Assembly: GCA_023091735.1 (NCBI GenBank)
Contig: JALKBU010000285.1
Location: forward strand, 1 to 51,626
DNA from: Trichomonas tenax
Taxonomy: Eukaryota; Parabasalia; Trichomonadida; Trichomonadidae
Length of the DNA: 51,626 nt
Reading direction: 5' to 3'
The notes under the pieces are model-generated. The model saw only the letters and a list, made by a program, of their open reading frames with translations, made no database searches and was not told the DNA's origin. Position numbers and translations under genes: made by a program. Shown here piece by piece: positions 48,957-51,626 of the stretch (its first letter is position 1; the number at the start of each line of letters is the position of its first letter).

Positions 48957-51152
48957 ATGATTGAAGTGAGCGACACTCTGAAAAAGGCCCAATCACAGCT
49001 TTCTTCTTCACTTTTTGGCGGAGATGGGGCTGCTGAAGATAAAACTACGTCAAAATCATCAAAAAATAACAATGAAATTCCATTTTCACCTGAAGACAGC
49101 GGAAATACGTTTCCAACAGAGACTTCGGACGTCAAAGGAGGCGCTGAGCAAACAGAAGAGCAGTTATTTGATGAAATGATGAATAGCTCTGAGCCAGAAT
49201 TCGAAGACGACGATGAAAATGGCGGAAATGATGATGAAGATTTCGAAAAGAGCGAATTCGACTCAAAAACAGACGATTTTTCGGAGATTAAAGAAAACTC
49301 AAATTGGGAAGATTCGAAATTAAGCGAATCATCAGTGAAAGAAGAAACTCAACAACTGACAGAAAACACAGAAAACGCAAAAAATACAGAAGAAACAAAA
49401 GAATTAGAAAATAATGAAAATATTTCTTCAACGAAAACACTCGGTTTCAAAAATGAACTGAATACAGTTCTCCAAAATATAACAGACAAAGAACCAAAGG
49501 CTCCAAAAGCACAAGAAACCACAGAAATCGAACAAAAAGAGCCCGAAAAACAAGAGATAGAAGAAAAACAACCTGAGGTTCAAGAACAGCCACAAGAAGA
49601 ACAACCGAAAGTCGAAGAACCAGAAGAGAAAAACGAAAATCAAAATGAACAAAAAAATGAAAATCCGCCAGAACCCGAACAAGCTTCTCTCAAGTCTATG
49701 CTACATAATATGCTGATGGAAAATGATGGAAAATTAGGCAAAGATGAAGAGAATGTTGAAAATAAGGAAATAAAACCTAAAAACGAGGAAGAGGAGGACA
49801 ATCCTCAGCAAGAAGAACCAAAGGCCGAGGAAGAAGAGGATGTGAATGCAAATGAGGAAGAAGAAATTGATTTAGAAGGAGATATTCCATCTGGTGATAT
49901 GGAAGAAGAAATAAACGAAAAATCAGTGAACGAAGAAGACATAAACAACATAATGAGCTCCACCAACCACTCAGACACAGAAGAGAAAAATGATAATAAT
50001 GAAGAAGAAAAGGAGCCAGAACCAGAAGCAGAGGCAGAAAAAGAGACTGCTGAAAAAGAGAAAAAGGAAGAACCGCCAAAGAAGCAGAAACCAAAAGTCG
50101 AAAAAATCGAAGGAATGCCTGTGACTGATAATGGAAGGAACAGCAGATTAACAAACGACGTTTCTGTCACAGCGAGAGACCTCCCTTTGCTGCAAACTAA
50201 TCCTGATATAGAGGGAAGGTGTAAGAGATTTCTGCATCAATATAGGAAAACAAAGAAGTTCCCTGAGACTGTTGATGTTGATTTCAGAGTCCAATTCAGT
50301 CAATATCTCAACAGAGAGAAAGTTAACTGTGTGGCACAAGAGAAATACGCTGAAGCACACGAATTACAGGAAATATCAATCAAATTCTCAAACAGCGAAA
50401 AAAATTTCATCGGAAATGAAGCAATTGATGCAAAAATCGGTCAACTCGAAGACAGAATTGTGGAAATAGATAAACAAATGCAGCAACTCGAAAAAGACAA
50501 AGATCAGAAGCTAAAGAAATCAAACAAAGATGTTGTCGAAGAGAACAAGAAACTAAAAGCCAAACAGCAGCAAGATTTGGCCAACTTTAAGAAGCACTGG
50601 GACGACATGGACCACCTCAAGAAATTCACGAAGCCATCACCGCAACTTTTGAATCTTACATTCAAAGAAAAAAGCACTGTTAGCGGGAAAATGTTCGACA
50701 GGGCTGAAGAGTTCAAGAGATTGGTCAGTCAGCAGGAGAAAGAGGAATCAGCATATGCACAAGAGAGGGCCCTTTCAGCGATGAAGTTAGACAGAAAGAA
50801 ACTCGATGAAAGGCATCTCAACGAAAGAAGACAAACAGAATCACAAAGACAACTCCATGAGTCATCAATCGTCAATGACTATCTAAGGGACATGAAGACT
50901 CTCAATCAAAGGAAGCAGAGACTTATTCGCGAGATAGAAGGCCTCAAGACACTTAAAATGAAAGGAATTCTGCCTCCACTCGCGAAAGCGAGCACGAGAT
51001 CGATGAAAAAGAAGAAGACAGAAGATATGACAATAACGCCGAGGACTGTGTCACGATTTTCTCTGTGCAAGAGTTCCGTGCACCAGCCGAAGGTGACAGT
51101 GAGGCCTCTCTCGTCAATAAGCAGCAGGAAGACATCGCGTTCTACAAAATAA
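48957..51152 (+). CDS. Long acidic, coiled-coil protein
   Basis: 731 residues. Residues 1-385 are low-complexity and strongly acidic (runs of Glu with Lys, Gln and Pro, for example EEQPKVEEPEEKNENQNEQK), probably disordered. A more conserved-looking block begins at about 395 (RDLPLLQTNPDIEGRCKRFL, PETVDVDFRVQFSQYLNREK), followed by a coiled coil from about 450 to 650 (IGQLEDRIVEIDKQMQQLEK, LVSQQEKEESAYAQERALSA). A basic Ser/Thr-rich tail closes it (SSISSRKTSRSTK). This layout is common among trichomonad cytoskeletal or scaffold proteins, but I know no specific name. The start ATG at 48957 is the first in frame. Intact. Confidence 0.85.
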   Translation: MIEVSDTLKKAQSQLSSSLFGGDGAAEDKTTSKSSKNNNEIPFSPEDSGNTFPTETSDVKGGAEQTEEQLFDEMMNSSEPEFEDDDENGGNDDEDFEKSEFDSKTDDFSEIKENSNWEDSKLSESSVKEETQQLTENTENAKNTEETKELENNENISSTKTLGFKNELNTVLQNITDKEPKAPKAQETTEIEQKEPEKQEIEEKQPEVQEQPQEEQPKVEEPEEKNENQNEQKNENPPEPEQASLKSMLHNMLMENDGKLGKDEENVENKEIKPKNEEEEDNPQQEEPKAEEEEDVNANEEEEIDLEGDIPSGDMEEEINEKSVNEEDINNIMSSTNHSDTEEKNDNNEEEKEPEPEAEAEKETAEKEKKEEPPKKQKPKVEKIEGMPVTDNGRNSRLTNDVSVTARDLPLLQTNPDIEGRCKRFLHQYRKTKKFPETVDVDFRVQFSQYLNREKVNCVAQEKYAEAHELQEISIKFSNSEKNFIGNEAIDAKIGQLEDRIVEIDKQMQQLEKDKDQKLKKSNKDVVEENKKLKAKQQQDLANFKKHWDDMDHLKKFTKPSPQLLNLTFKEKSTVSGKMFDRAEEFKRLVSQQEKEESAYAQERALSAMKLDRKKLDERHLNERRQTESQRQLHESSIVNDYLRDMKTLNQRKQRLIREIEGLKTLKMKGILPPLAKASTRSMKKKKTEDMTITPRTVSRFSLCKSSVHQPKVTVRPLSSISSRKTSRSTK

Positions 51153-51626
51153 AAATTTGTTATTAATTCTATTACCAAATCCCATCAGTTTTTATACTTA
51201 TATTACATCAATAGAATAGATACTAAACATTATATAATTTGTCATTAAGGAGCAACTAACATTATTCAAAATTGGGTTGAAAAAACTGAATTCTATTTTC
51301 AACTATATTCACACGAAAAAGTCTGTTTTCTTTTTAGGAATTGCTTCATTGGTAATAGAATAATTTGTTCATCCCATGTTGAATTTAAGAGACATCTATT
51401 TCATTAATAAAGAACTTGAAGAGTCTGTGCTTACAAATTTAGATTCACCTATAATGGATGCTTCAATAATTGGGCAAAATTTTTCCTTCTACGGTGTAAT
51501 CCCGCGACCTTCATAACTTTTTATCTGATCAATATTTTTTCGATTTGAAAGTACTTTCATGAACTTATTGATAGTTGTCTATCCAGTGGTATAAGTGGCA
51601 CAGTCTATATATCTATCAAATCATTG
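51153..51626. other. 3' flank, AT-rich
   Basis: No gene recognised up to the right edge. Confidence 0.45.

Noticed and set aside
49428..50170. Long minus-strand ORFs rich in Phe/Leu/Ser opposite the 48.9-51.2 kb gene
   Set aside because: They are antisense shadows of Glu/Lys-rich codons.

Overview
The window looks like nuclear DNA of a trichomonad (Parabasalia), most likely a Tritrichomonas-type species. The reasons are AT-rich intergenic DNA, intronless genes, start codons about 10 nt after TCA-Y-W initiator-like sites, a flavoprotein with a hydrogenosome-type presequence, and gene families expanded in trichomonads (CK1 kinases, Myb factors, TBC RabGAPs, discoidin-like proteins, beta-helix surface proteins, Maverick/Polinton remnants). 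The species assignment is inference. There are no ribosomal RNA genes, no convincing tRNA and no CRISPR array.

Layout. 0-2.4 kb: the tail of a partial gene, an 889-bp element with ~90-bp terminal inverted repeats, and a frameshifted beta-helix surface-protein relic (-). 2.5-4.8 kb: a dispersed repeat, a small DUF1294 membrane protein (-) and a TBC1D22/Gyp1-like RabGAP (+). 5.2-6.7 kb: two broken genes on the minus strand, an actin-related protein and a Myb factor. 8.1-9.6 kb: a MATE transporter. 10.1-14.4 kb: a ~490-bp dispersed repeat and a decayed Maverick/Polinton-like cluster, with a one-pass membrane protein inside it. 15.2-17.1 kb: a CK1 kinase with a long tail, preceded by unusual folded or repeated DNA. 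19.8-23.1 kb: an unknown protein with a CaaX-like end (-), SCAMP (+) and a second TBC RabGAP (-). 23.6-30.4 kb: an SH3b-like secreted protein, a large broken gene, a discoidin-like protein, two more Myb relics and a polytopic membrane protein. 32.8-39.1 kb: kinase and unknown relics, a Cys-rich Zn-binding-like protein (possibly Mis18/Yippee type), a 113-bp hairpin element, a transposase-like relic and a near-perfect 0.8-kb fold-back repeat. 39.6-43.5 kb: a hydrogenosomal iron-sulfur flavoprotein, a 320-bp fold-back element containing a 21-bp minisatellite, and an E2F-like factor. 46.6-51.2 kb: a deleted pseudokinase gene and a long acidic coiled-coil protein.

Intact genes fall mainly into vesicle traffic (two RabGAPs, SCAMP), signalling (CK1), transcription or cell cycle (E2F), transport (MATE) and hydrogenosome redox. 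There are no operons; genes are separate and on both strands. Two short motifs, GTCACTTTT/AAAAGTGAC and TTTACATGTCA, recur just upstream of several starts and also inside inverted-repeat elements. This suggests that small transposons carry, or have spread, promoter modules, and it is the most interesting system-level signal I see. At least ten loci are visibly broken, including three Myb-family copies; two of those carry a stop exactly where a conserved Trp is expected.
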